The position numbers were made by a program, and so were the translations under genes. The notes beneath the pieces were generated by a model. That model made no database searches. It was not told the DNA's origin and worked only from the letters and a program-made list of their open reading frames with translations. A DNA stretch of 64,000 nt from SW4 sp042466115. GTDB lineage: Bacteria; Pseudomonadota; Alphaproteobacteria; Rhodobacterales; Rhodobacteraceae. The stretch spans positions 2,418,001-2,482,000 of the forward strand of contig NZ_JAXHBQ010000001.1 in assembly GCF_042466115.1 (NCBI RefSeq), given 5' to 3'. This document shows positions 9,225 through 22,300 of the stretch, piece by piece (the first letter of the stretch is position 1; each line of letters opens with the position of its first letter).

Positions 9225-9307
9225 TTATGGGGCTGGGCGGGGCAGCGCGTGTTGGCTAGTCTTTGCAAAGTGGCGCATGCGCCGACCAGGGGCCAAGGAC
9301 GACTGAC

Positions 9308-10288
9308 ATGCTCAAGGCGCTCATTCTGTTTCCATTCCGCTTGATCCGCGCATTGCTATATCCGTGGTATATCCGCTGGATCTTTGCCCTGCCGTGGTGG
9401 GTCTTGGGCGTTTTGGCCATCGTGCTTGGCAGCTATTTGGCGCAGGCGGTTCCGAACGCACTTGCCAATAACATGGCCCTTGAGCTTGCACAGTTTGACG
9501 GCCCGCCACCCTTACGCGCGCTTCACGAGTTTGATCCACGCCGTGATGTGTCGGAGCAGGACGAGGTTAATATCGCGGCGACCTATGACAGCAGTATGGC
9601 TGTGATCACCCTTGATTTGACGGGTCCTGACATGGTTGCGGTCCCGCTGTTTGCAAAGGGGCGTCCCGAGGTTGCCGCCGTTGCTTATGCTTTGCCCAGC
9701 CAAGAGGCTGAGTTGCTGGCCTACCTGTCGTCCCAAGGTGCGGGAGTGCGCCATGCGGTGCAGGTCAATGGCAGCCTGCGGCAGGACGGTGTGTTTTTCG
9801 AGCGCGCACGGGCGGCCTTGACGCAAAACGGCATGCGCAGTTCGCAGGAGCTGGTCGCCATACGCCCCTTTCTGAATGGGCGGCAAGCGGGCTTGGGCAA
9901 TCAGCAATTAGGTGAATGGCTTTTGTTGGGGGCAGGTGGGCTGTTGCTGGCTATCTTGATTGTCGCAACTGTGCGCAATTTCGGGCGTGGTCGCCGGTCG
10001 TCGCGGGAATCCATCCGTATGGCGGCCCCCGTTGCAAGATCGCGCACCACCAAAGCGCCAACGACCAAAGCCTTGCCCAGCAAGGCACAGTCATCGCCGT
10101 GGGGCGGGCCGGTGAAACCGCAGTCTAACGCTGGCGTGCCACCTGCATTGCCACCCGCCAAACCCGCGCCAGCCGCGAAACCCGACGTTGTTCCTGTCGT
10201 TGAACAGCGCATCACATCTTCAGGTTACCGCGCCCGCACCGCTGAAGAAATTGTGCGCGAGGTCTTTGGCCCCAAGTCGGGACGTTAA
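9308..10288 (+). CDS. Two-helix membrane protein of unknown function
   Basis: 326 residues from ATG 9308, which has AAGGA upstream; the frame extends to 9263 but without a better start. One hydrophobic helix near residues 20-45 (WVLGVLAIVLGSYLAQAV), a soluble region of about 150 residues, a second helix near 203-222 (LLLGAGGLLLAILIVATV), then a basic, Ala/Pro-rich tail ending in RTAEEIVREVFG. Topology suggests a periplasmic central domain and a cytoplasmic tail. It sits between tuf1 and tRNA-Trp, where these genes are normally adjacent. Confidence 0.8.
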   Translation: MLKALILFPFRLIRALLYPWYIRWIFALPWWVLGVLAIVLGSYLAQAVPNALANNMALELAQFDGPPPLRALHEFDPRRDVSEQDEVNIAATYDSSMAVITLDLTGPDMVAVPLFAKGRPEVAAVAYALPSQEAELLAYLSSQGAGVRHAVQVNGSLRQDGVFFERARAALTQNGMRSSQELVAIRPFLNGRQAGLGNQQLGEWLLLGAGGLLLAILIVATVRNFGRGRRSSRESIRMAAPVARSRTTKAPTTKALPSKAQSSPWGGPVKPQSNAGVPPALPPAKPAPAAKPDVVPVVEQRITSSGYRARTAEEIVREVFGPKSGR

Positions 10289-10315
10289 ACTTGACCCCGA
10301 AAATCGAATTCTACC

Positions 10316-10344
10316 TTGCCTATTTTGCGCGCCCTCGCTAGACC
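10316..10344 (+). promoter_or_regulatory. Candidate promoter of tRNA-Trp
   Basis: TTGCCT (10316-10321), 17-nt spacer, TAGACC (10339-10344). The mature tRNA begins 12 nt further on, which fits a short 5' leader. Confidence 0.5.
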
Positions 10345-10356
10345 CAGCCTCGGCTT

Positions 10357-10432
10357 AGGGGTTTAGCTCAGTTGGTAGAGCATCGGTCTCCAAAACCGAG
10401 GGTCGTGGGTTCGAGTCCCTCAGCCCCTGCCA
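10357..10432 (+). tRNA. trnW: tRNA-Trp (anticodon CCA)
   Basis: 76 nt with CCA encoded. The acceptor stem AGGGGTT pairs with AGCCCCT (one G-T pair). The D arm contains TAGCTCAGTTGGTAGAGCA, the anticodon loop is CTCCAAA with CCA at 10390-10392, and the T loop is GTTCGAGTC. It is placed in the common tuf - trnW - secE order. Confidence 0.97.
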
Positions 10433-10462
10433 AGCCACAACCGGTTGCGTGAAAGGTTGATC

Positions 10463-11377
10463 GTGGGCAATCCCGTTTCAGTCGCGCTGCACATCGGGGC
10501 TCACAAGACGGCCACTTCGCATTTTCAGAAATCGCTTTTGGCGCAGCGCGAGATATTGATCGACGCGGGCATTCGCACCTATGGCCCCGATTACCTGCGC
10601 CGTCCCGGGCGGTCTATTCAAGCGATGTTCGGCTTGCCGATGCGCGAAGCCCGGCCAGCGCGCCGCAGCCCGCAAGACCAGATCGCGTTTCTGGCCAAGG
10701 GCGGCACCCGAATCGTATTCACCGAGGAAAACCTGACCGGTAGCCTGCATGACGGCGCGGGTGGTGTCGTGTTTCCGTTGTGCCATCGGGCCGAGGACAG
10801 GCTTGCGCCCTTCGCGGCCAAAATCGCGCCATCGCCTCTGGATCTGTTTCTAAGCATCCGCGATCCGGCGGGGTTTCTGACCTCGGCCTATAGTCAAACC
10901 ATTCTTGGGGGTGGCCCGGCGCTTATGCCGGATGCGTTTCGCGCGGTCACGCCGCTGACTTCTGTGAATTGGGCTGACCTTGTTGTGCGCCTACGTGCGA
11001 TCCCGCAGGTCGGCAAGGTCACTGTCTGGCGCTATGAGGACTACGCGCAGGTGTTTCGTCTTGTGTGTCGGCGGATGTTGCGCTGGCGGATCGGTGGTCA
11101 GATGAACCCGCTGCCAACGCGAGTGCATGAAGGGCTGTCAGCGCAGGCCGTGGCGCAATATTTTGACTGGCGCGCTGCGGGGCAGGAAACCCTTGATCTG
11201 GGTGCACGCGCCCGCGCGGCACATCCGGTCAGCCAGGGGTGCGACAAGTTCCGCCTGTTCGATGCCGCGCAAATGGCCGCGTCTGACCACGCCTATGCCA
11301 GGCAAATCGCCCGTATTGACGCGATGGAGGGCGTGACCCTGTTGCGCCCGCCAACATCCAAGCCTGCCAAGGCTTGA
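10463..11377 (+). CDS. Putative sulfotransferase-like protein
   Basis: 304 residues from GTG 10463, chosen because GAAAGG lies 6-7 nt upstream; a TTG at 10445 is possible. The N-terminal VALHIGAHKTATSHFQKSL resembles the PAPS 5'-phosphosulfate loop of sulfotransferases (GxHKTxTT). FTEENL, LFLSIRDPAGFLTSAYSQ (3'-phosphate-binding arginine/serine region) and VTVWRYEDY are also family-like. The substrate is unknown. It lies between tRNA-Trp and secE and is an extra gene in this conserved cluster. Confidence 0.7.
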   Translation: MGNPVSVALHIGAHKTATSHFQKSLLAQREILIDAGIRTYGPDYLRRPGRSIQAMFGLPMREARPARRSPQDQIAFLAKGGTRIVFTEENLTGSLHDGAGGVVFPLCHRAEDRLAPFAAKIAPSPLDLFLSIRDPAGFLTSAYSQTILGGGPALMPDAFRAVTPLTSVNWADLVVRLRAIPQVGKVTVWRYEDYAQVFRLVCRRMLRWRIGGQMNPLPTRVHEGLSAQAVAQYFDWRAAGQETLDLGARARAAHPVSQGCDKFRLFDAAQMAASDHAYARQIARIDAMEGVTLLRPPTSKPAKA

Positions 11378-11402
11378 AAACCCCGCCGCGACCTCGTATG
11401 TC
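11374..11402 (+). promoter_or_regulatory. Candidate promoter of secE-nusG
   Basis: TTGAAA (11374-11379), 17-nt spacer, TATGTC (11397-11402). It starts at the stop codon of the sulfotransferase-like gene and would give a leader of about 20 nt. Confidence 0.55.
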
Positions 11403-11429
11403 GCCACTGCCCGAGTATGAGGACCGATC

Positions 11430-11627
11430 ATGGCCAGAACCAATCCGCTTCAGTTTATCCAACAAACCCGCGCCGAGATTGCAAAGGTTGTCTGGCCGAC
11501 CCGCCGCGAGGTCGTATTGACCACCGCGATGGTGTTCCTGATGGCGGCTGTATTGGCGCTGTTCTTCTCGCTGGTTGATCTGGTGATCCGCTCGGGACTG
11601 CAGGGCGTTCTCAGCTACTTCGGCTGA
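11430..11627 (+). CDS. secE: Preprotein translocase subunit SecE
   Basis: 65 residues, the short single-helix form. NPLQFIQQTRAEIAKVVWPTRREV is split by the amphipathic helix NPLQFIQQTRAEI and the conserved KVVWPTRREV; the transmembrane helix spans about residues 34-57. SecE clamps SecY in the SecYEG channel. It precedes nusG as in most bacteria, here with a 190-nt gap. Confidence 0.95.
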   Translation: MARTNPLQFIQQTRAEIAKVVWPTRREVVLTTAMVFLMAAVLALFFSLVDLVIRSGLQGVLSYFG

Positions 11628-11816
11628 TCGGCATGAAACTGCCCTTACCCCCTTGAAATCATGGGGGAGGAGCGGTAATTGCAGCGGACCTTCTGGAATG
11701 GCGTGCGGCGAATCGTGTTGCGCGCCGCTTTTTATTTTCGGAAGTGGCGGTTTAACCGCTTGAATAAATTGGAATTTTTGGGCTTTGCGGCCCGTGGCGA
11801 CGAGGGCTCGAAGAAC

Positions 11817-12350
11817 ATGGCGAAACGGTGGTATTCGGTAAGCGTCCTCTCGAACTTCGAGAAGAAGATTGCCGAACAGATCAGAACCTCGGCCCAAGAG
11901 CATGGCCTTGAAGAGCAGATCGACGAAGTTTTGGTGCCGACCGAAGAAGTGATCGAAGTGCGCCGCGGCAAGAAAGTCACCGCCGAGCGCCGCTTTATGC
12001 CCGGCTACGTGCTGGTCCATATGGAGATGTCGGACGAGGGCTATCACCTGATCAATTCGATCAACCGCGTCACCGGCTTTCTGGGGCCGCAGGGCCGCCC
12101 GATGCCGATGCGTGACGCCGAAGTGCAGGCCATCCTTGGCCGCGTTCAGGAGGGCGAGGATAGCCCGCGCACCCTGATCCACTTCGAGATCGGCGAGAAG
12201 GTCAAGGTCAACGACGGCCCGTTCGAGGATTTCGACGGCATGGTCGAGGAAGTGGACGAAGACAACCAGCGCCTCAAGGTGACGGTGTCGATCTTTGGCC
12301 GGGCTACGCCGGTCGAACTGGAATTCACGCAGGTGTCCAAGCAGGGCTAA
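11817..12350 (+). CDS. nusG: Transcription termination/antitermination factor NusG
   Basis: 177 residues from ATG 11817 (MAKRWYSVSV). NusG binds RNA polymerase and couples it to Rho or to ribosomal protein S10. The NGN domain covers about residues 5-115 (KRRFMPGY-like RRFMPGYVLVHMEM) and the KOW motif is near 128-160 (GEKVKVNDGPFEDFDGMVEE). The frame continues without a stop to a TTG at 11679 that has a strong GGAGG 8 nt upstream, so a 46-residue extension cannot be excluded, but it has no counterpart that I know in NusG. Confidence 0.95.
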   Translation: MAKRWYSVSVLSNFEKKIAEQIRTSAQEHGLEEQIDEVLVPTEEVIEVRRGKKVTAERRFMPGYVLVHMEMSDEGYHLINSINRVTGFLGPQGRPMPMRDAEVQAILGRVQEGEDSPRTLIHFEIGEKVKVNDGPFEDFDGMVEEVDEDNQRLKVTVSIFGRATPVELEFTQVSKQG

Positions 12351-12358
12351 GCGTAAAT

Positions 12359-12384
12359 GTAAGTTGGGTCTTGACCCAACTTAC
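12359..12384. repeat. 26-nt intergenic palindrome, copy 2
   Basis: Perfect 12-bp arms GTAAGTTGGGTC and GACCCAACTTAC around TT, 8 nt after the nusG stop. Compared with the other copies the fifth-pair change is matched on both arms. Confidence 0.8.
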
Positions 12385-12480
12385 CTGTGGGAGGCACGGG
12401 CATCGCGATGTCCAAACCGGACCACACAACCAAGAGCCCAAGGGTCGCGTCCCGCGGGTGTTGAAAAAAGGAGAGGCCAC

Positions 12481-12906
12481 ATGGCCAAGAAGATTGCTGG
12501 CAAGATGAAGCTGCAGGTGAAAGCCGGGCAAGCCAACCCATCCCCGCCCGTTGGTCCCGCATTGGGTCAGCGCGGGATTAACATCATGGAATTCTGCAAG
12601 GCGTTCAACGCCAAGACCGCAGACATGGAGCCCGGCGCGCCATGCCCGACCGTGATCACGTATTATCAGGACAAGTCCTTTGCGATGGAAATCAAGACGC
12701 CACCTGCGTCTTATTACCTGCTCAAGGCGGCAAAGCTGAAGTCGGGCGCGAAACTGCCTGCCAAGGAAACTGTCGGATCGGTGACAACCAAGCAGCTGCG
12801 CGAAATCGCCGAGGCCAAGATGAAAGACCTCAACGCAAACTCGATCGAGGCCGCAATGTTGATCATTGCCGGTTCCGCGCGATCCATGGGCATTGAGGTG
12901 AAATAA
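12481..12906 (+). CDS. rplK: 50S ribosomal protein L11
   Basis: 141 residues from ATG 12481, the standard length. L11 binds the GTPase-associated region of 23S rRNA and takes part in factor function and the stringent response. MKLQVKAGQANPSPPVGPALGQ (start of the N-domain, residues 8-29) and the C-terminal AGSARSMGIEV are typical. A good ribosome site (AAAGGAGAGG) precedes it. rplA follows after one base. Confidence 0.97.
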   Translation: MAKKIAGKMKLQVKAGQANPSPPVGPALGQRGINIMEFCKAFNAKTADMEPGAPCPTVITYYQDKSFAMEIKTPPASYYLLKAAKLKSGAKLPAKETVGSVTTKQLREIAEAKMKDLNANSIEAAMLIIAGSARSMGIEVK

Positions 12907-12907
12907 G

Positions 12908-13606
12908 ATGGCAAAGCTTGGAAAACGCACAACTGCCGCCCGCGAAGCATTCGCAGGCAAGCACAACGTCAACGTCACCGAAGCCGTTGAACTGGTAAAA
13001 TCCAACGCTGTTGCGAAATTCGATGAAACCATCGAAGTCGCAGTCTGCCTTGGTGTTGACCCGCGCCACGCTGACCAGATGGTGCGCGGCAAGGTCAGCC
13101 TGCCAAACGGCACAGGCAAATCGGTCCGTGTGGCCGTGTTTGCCCGTGGTGACAAAGCCGAAGAAGCCCAGAAGGCCGGAGCCGATATCGTTGGCGCCGA
13201 AGACCTGATGGAAATCGTTCAGGGCGGCAAGATCGACTTTGACCGCTGCATCGCAACACCTGACATGATGCCGATCGTTGGCCGTCTGGGTAAGGTGCTT
13301 GGCCCCCGTAACCTGATGCCGAACCCGAAAATCGGCACGGTGACGATGGACATCAAGGAAGCTGTCGAATCCGCCAAGGGCGGCGAAGTGCAGTTCAAGG
13401 CTGAAAAAGCCGGTGTTGTTCACGCGGGTATCGGCAAGGCGTCTTTCACTGCCAAGCAGCTGGAAGAAAACCTGCTCGCCTTTATCGACGCGATCAGCAA
13501 GGCCAAGCCTGCTGGCGCAAAAGGCACCTACATGAAGAAAGTCGCGCTGAGCTCCACGATGGGGCCGGGCGTGTCTGTCAACGTGGCCAGCGCGACTGGC
13601 AACTAA
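12908..13606 (+). CDS. rplA: 50S ribosomal protein L1
   Basis: 232 residues. L1 binds the L1 stalk of 23S rRNA and, in many bacteria, its own mRNA. The signature region GRLGKVLGPRNLMPNPKIGT (residues 122-141) is intact. Its SD lies within the end of rplK, so translation is coupled. Confidence 0.97.
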   Translation: MAKLGKRTTAAREAFAGKHNVNVTEAVELVKSNAVAKFDETIEVAVCLGVDPRHADQMVRGKVSLPNGTGKSVRVAVFARGDKAEEAQKAGADIVGAEDLMEIVQGGKIDFDRCIATPDMMPIVGRLGKVLGPRNLMPNPKIGTVTMDIKEAVESAKGGEVQFKAEKAGVVHAGIGKASFTAKQLEENLLAFIDAISKAKPAGAKGTYMKKVALSSTMGPGVSVNVASATGN

Positions 13607-13864
13607 GAGAATTTGGCGGGCCCTCGGGTCTGCCAGATGACGGGGCCGCAACATCGGCCACGTCCTGTCCGAGACGGAGGGTCTGGCGCACGCCTGATAA
13701 TTCCTTCCTGAGATGGGGAACGAGACGAGATTTCCGCGGGCGCTTGCGCACCTCGGGCGATCAAGGATCGGGACCCTGAATTGGACCCGAAGTGCCCCCA
13801 GACCACCGGGGGTTAAATTGAGCCGGTGCCGGACGTGATCCGGTGCCAAACTTGGAGTGAAACT
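13607..13864 (+). promoter_or_regulatory. rplA-rplJ intergenic leader, likely L10-controlled
   Basis: 258 nt without a convincing gene. It contains several GC-rich inverted segments, for example CCCCC (13795-13799) against GGGGG (13808-13812) just before rplJ. In many bacteria the L10-L12 complex binds this leader to repress translation. I infer the same here from position; no named motif was confirmed. Confidence 0.4.
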
Positions 13865-14380
13865 GTGGATAGAGCCCAGAAAGAGAAATTGGTCGAGGAA
13901 CTCGGCCAGATCTTCGAAAGCTCTGGCGTCGTTGTGGTAAGCCACTACGAAGGCATGACAGTTGCCGAAATGCAGGACCTGCGTGCGCAAATGCGCGAAG
14001 TGGGCGGGTCCGTACGCGTTGCCAAGAACAAGCTCGCCAAGATCGCCCTTGAGGGTAAGGCCTGCGAAAGCATTGCTGAACACCTTACGGGTATGACCGT
14101 TATCGCCTTTTCCGAAGACCCTGTGGCAGCCGCCAAAGTGGTCGATGGATACGCCAAAAAGAACGACAAACTTGTCATTCTTGGTGGTGCCATGGGCGAT
14201 AGCGTTCTGGACGTTGCCGGCGTGAAGGCCGTTGCAGCGATGCCAAGCCGCGAGGAGCTTATTGCTTCCATCGTGGGTTGCATCGGCGCACCTGCCTCCA
14301 ACATTGCCGGCGCGATTGGCGCGCCTGCTTCTAACATCGCCAGCATTCTCTCGACGATCGAAGAGAAAGCTGCTGCATAA
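13865..14380 (+). CDS. rplJ: 50S ribosomal protein L10
   Basis: 171 residues from GTG 13865 (VDRAQKEKLVEEL), which has GGAGTGAA upstream; the longer frame from 13826 would add 13 odd residues. L10 anchors L7/L12 dimers on the stalk base. The rRNA-binding N-domain is followed by a C-terminal helix that carries the repeat IGAPASNIAGA/IGAPASNIASI, two near-identical 11-residue units at the L12-binding end. Confidence 0.96.
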   Translation: MDRAQKEKLVEELGQIFESSGVVVVSHYEGMTVAEMQDLRAQMREVGGSVRVAKNKLAKIALEGKACESIAEHLTGMTVIAFSEDPVAAAKVVDGYAKKNDKLVILGGAMGDSVLDVAGVKAVAAMPSREELIASIVGCIGAPASNIAGAIGAPASNIASILSTIEEKAAA

Positions 14381-14448
14381 GCAACCAAATGTCTGCGTAG
14401 GGTTGAACACCTTGACGTTGGAACACAACTAAAAGAACGGAAAGCAAA

Positions 14449-14823
14449 ATGGCTGATCTGAAAAAACTGGCTGAGAGCATTGTGGGCCTGACCCTTCTCG
14501 AAGCACAAGAACTGAAAACGATCCTCAAGGACGAATACGGCATCGAGCCCGCCGCTGGTGGCGCTGTGATGATGGCTGGTCCTGCTGGCGACGCCGGCGC
14601 AGCTGCTGAGGAAAAGACCGAGTTTGACGTCGTTCTCAAGAACGCCGGCGCTCAGAAGATTAACGTGATCAAGGAAGTTCGCGGCATCACGGGTCTTGGC
14701 CTGAAAGAAGCCAAGGACCTCGTTGAAGCTGGCGGCAAAGTCAAAGAAGGCGCGTCGAAAGCCGAAGCCGAAGAGATCAAAGCAAAGCTGGAAGCAGCTG
14801 GCGCAGAGGTCGAGCTGGCCTAA
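14449..14823 (+). CDS. rplL: 50S ribosomal protein L7/L12
   Basis: 124 residues. The N-terminal dimerisation helix (LKKLAESIVGLTLLEAQELKT is split as LKKLAESIVGL and TLLEAQELKT), an Ala/Gly-rich hinge (residues 36-50) and the C-terminal domain with KIN, VIKEVRGITGLGLKEAKDLVE are all present. It recruits translational GTPases. Forms the rplJ-rplL pair 68 nt after rplJ. Confidence 0.97.
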   Translation: MADLKKLAESIVGLTLLEAQELKTILKDEYGIEPAAGGAVMMAGPAGDAGAAAEEKTEFDVVLKNAGAQKINVIKEVRGITGLGLKEAKDLVEAGGKVKEGASKAEAEEIKAKLEAAGAEVELA

Positions 14824-15109
14824 GCCGGCTGTGGGTTTCACCCACCTTACAGGTGTCAGGTAGCTGACATCGTAAGGTGGGTCTTGACCCACGCAACCAA
14901 TAGGGCTGGGTCCGCGCAATGCGGGCCCAGCCGAACCTGTCTTAGAGGATGGCCCACAAAGTGGCCCCCCTCTTGGGTTGGTTCAACGGTCGGGAGGTGC
15001 CCTATGGGACGGGCACCAGGAATAGACCGAACAGACCCGTTCTCAGATGGGCGTGCCGCCGAGGCCCAACGGTGGTTCGTTCGTAGAGATTTGAAAGGTG
15101 ACAACGCAC
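14824..15109. repeat. rplL-rpoB spacer with several inverted repeats
   Basis: 286 nt without a gene. GTGGGT/ACCCAC (14831-14845), a 26-nt palindrome variant at 14872-14897, and the outer pairing of ACCCACCTTAC (14840-14850) with GTAAGGTGGGT (14872-14882) are all present. A further hairpin GGTGCCC/GGGCACC lies at 14996-15017. In many bacteria partial termination or RNA processing here sets the rplL to rpoB ratio; that role is inferred. Confidence 0.6.
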
Positions 15110-19250
<4,141 letters not shown>

Positions 19251-19273
19251 CGCAAAGTCTCCCAAACTTTGTG

Positions 19274-19298
19274 GCCAGACTTTCAGCGAAAGTCTGGC
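19274..19298 (+). promoter_or_regulatory. Strong hairpin between rpoB and rpoC
   Basis: GCCAGACTTTC and GAAAGTCTGGC form a perfect 11-bp stem around AGC. There is no T-tract, so it is more likely a processing or pausing element than a terminator. Confidence 0.6.
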
Positions 19299-19332
19299 GT
19301 CCCACCTCCCGCCATACTGAAAAGGTATCGAT

Positions 19333-22300
19333 ATGAACCAGGAACTTACAAACAACCCGTTTAACCCGCTCACACCGGCGAAAACGTTTGACGAAATCAA
19401 GGTGTCGCTGGCATCGCCCGAACGGATCCTGTCGTGGTCCTTTGGCGAGATTAAGAAGCCCGAGACCATCAACTACCGCACGTTCAAGCCTGAGCGTGAC
19501 GGCTTGTTCTGTGCGCGTATCTTTGGCCCGATCAAGGACTACGAATGCCTGTGCGGCAAATACAAGCGCATGAAGTATCGCGGCGTCGTCTGCGAAAAAT
19601 GCGGTGTCGAAGTGACGCTGCAAAAGGTCCGTCGCGAACGCATGGGCCACATTGAACTCGCCTCGCCCGTGGCGCACATCTGGTTCCTCAAGTCGCTGCC
19701 ATCGCGCATCGGCCTGATGCTGGACATGACCCTGCGCGATCTGGAACGCATCCTCTATTTCGAAAACTACGTTGTGATCGAACCGGGCCTCACTGACCTG
19801 ACATATGGTCAGTTGATGAACGAGGAAGAGTTCCTTGATGCGCAAGATGTGTATGGCATGGATGCTTTCACTGCCAACATCGGCGCCGAAGCGATCCGCG
19901 AAATGCTGGCCGCAATCGACCTTGAAGGCGAAGCCGAAACGCTGCGCGCCGATCTGGCCGTGGCAACGGGTGAGTTGAAGCCCAAGAAGATCATCAAACG
20001 TCTGAAGATCGTTGAGTCGTTCATTGAATCCGGCAACCGTCCGGAATGGATGATCCTGACAGTCGTGCCGGTCATTCCACCAGAATTGCGCCCGCTGGTG
20101 CCGCTGGATGGTGGCCGCTTTGCCACGTCCGATCTGAACGATCTCTATCGTCGTGTGATCAACCGGAACAACCGTCTCAAGCGTCTGATCGAACTGCGCG
20201 CGCCTGACATCATCGTGCGCAACGAAAAGCGTATGTTGCAGGAATCCGTGGATGCGCTGTTTGACAACGGCCGCCGTGGCCGCGTGATCACCGGTGCCAA
20301 CAAGCGCCCGCTTAAATCGCTGTCCGACATGCTGAAAGGCAAGCAGGGCCGCTTCCGTCAGAACCTTTTGGGCAAGCGCGTCGACTTTTCCGGTCGTTCG
20401 GTCATCGTGACCGGGCCGGAATTGAAACTGCACCAGTGCGGGCTGCCGAAAAAGATGGCGCTCGAACTGTTCAAGCCGTTCATCTATTCGCGCCTTGAAG
20501 CCAAGGGGCTGTCCTCGACCGTCAAGCAGGCCAAGAAACTGGTCGAAAAGGAACGTCCCGAAGTCTGGGATATCCTTGACGAAGTGATCCGCGAACACCC
20601 TGTCATGCTGAACCGTGCGCCAACGCTGCACCGTCTTGGCATTCAGGCGTTCGAACCTGTTCTGATCGAAGGCAAGGCGATCCAGCTTCACCCGCTGGTC
20701 TGTTCGGCCTTTAACGCCGACTTTGACGGTGACCAGATGGCCGTGCACGTCCCGCTGTCCCTTGAGGCACAGCTGGAAGCGCGCGTTTTGATGATGTCCA
20801 CGAACAACGTGCTGTCGCCTGCCAACGGCGCGCCAATCATCGTGCCCTCGCAGGATATGATCCTTGGTCTGTATTACACGACCATCGAGCGCGAAGGCAT
20901 GACCGGCGAAGGCATGGCATTCGGTTCGATCGAGGAAGTGGAACACGCGCTGGCCAATGGCACTGTGCACCTGCACGCCAAGATCCAGGCCCGCGTCACC
21001 CAGATCGACGAGACCGGCAACGAAATCGTCAAGCGTTTTGAAACCACGCCGGGCCGTCTGCGTCTGGGCGCGCTGTTGCCGCTCAATGCCAAGGCACCGT
21101 TCGAGCTGGTCAACCGTCTGTTGCGCAAGAAAGAAGTGCAGCAGATCATTGACACCGTTTACCGGTATTGCGGCCAGAAAGAGAGCGTCATCTTCTGTGA
21201 CCAGATCATGACGATGGGCTTTCGCGAGGCATTCCGCGCCGGCATTTCGTTTGGTAAGGACGACATGGTTGTGCCTGACACCAAATGGGCGCTGGTCGAT
21301 GAAACACGCGATCAGGTCAAGGACTTTGAACAGCAGTATATGGACGGCCTGATCACACAGGGCGAAAAATACAACAAAGTCGTCGATGCTTGGTCCAAGG
21401 CCAACGACAAAGTCACCGAAGCGATGATGTCCACGATTTCGGACAATGGCCGTGATGAAAACGGTGCCGAAAACGAGCCGAACTCGGTTTACATGATGGC
21501 CCACTCGGGTGCGCGTGGTTCTGTGACGCAGATGAAGCAGCTGGGCGGGATGCGCGGATTGATGGCCAAGCCGAACGGCGAGATTATCGAAACGCCTATC
21601 ATCTCGAACTTCAAAGAAGGCCTGAACGTTCTGGAATACTTCAACTCGACCCACGGTGCCCGCAAGGGTCTGTCGGATACGGCGTTGAAAACGGCCAACT
21701 CGGGATATCTGACCCGTCGTCTGGTGGACGTTGCCCAAGACTGCATCGTGCGCGAGCATGATTGCGGAACCGAGCGTGCGATCACCGCCGAAGCGGCTGT
21801 CAATGATGGTGAAGTCGTGTCGTCTCTGGCCGAGCGTGTGCTGGGCCGTGTGTCGGCTGATGACGTCCTCAAGCCCGGCACAGACGAGGTGCTGGTCAAG
21901 CAAGGCGAACTGATCGACGAACGCACTGCCGATATCATCGACGCTGCCAATATCGCCAAGATGCGTATCCGCAGCCCGCTGACCTGCGAGGCCGAAGACG
22001 GCGTCTGTGCGGCGTGTTACGGGCGCGACCTTGCCCGCGGCACGATGGTGAACCAGGGCGAGGCTGTGGGTATCATCGCAGCGCAGTCCATCGGTGAACC
22101 CGGGACACAGCTGACGATGCGGACATTCCACATCGGTGGTGTTGCCCAGGGTGGCCAGCAGTCCTTCCTCGAAGCAAGCCAGTCCGGTAAAGTCGAACTG
22201 CGCAATGCTAGCCTGCTTGAAAACCAAGCTGGCGAGCAGGTTGTCATGGGCCGCAATATGGTTCTGGCGATCATGGACGACAACGGCGAGGAACTTGCCA

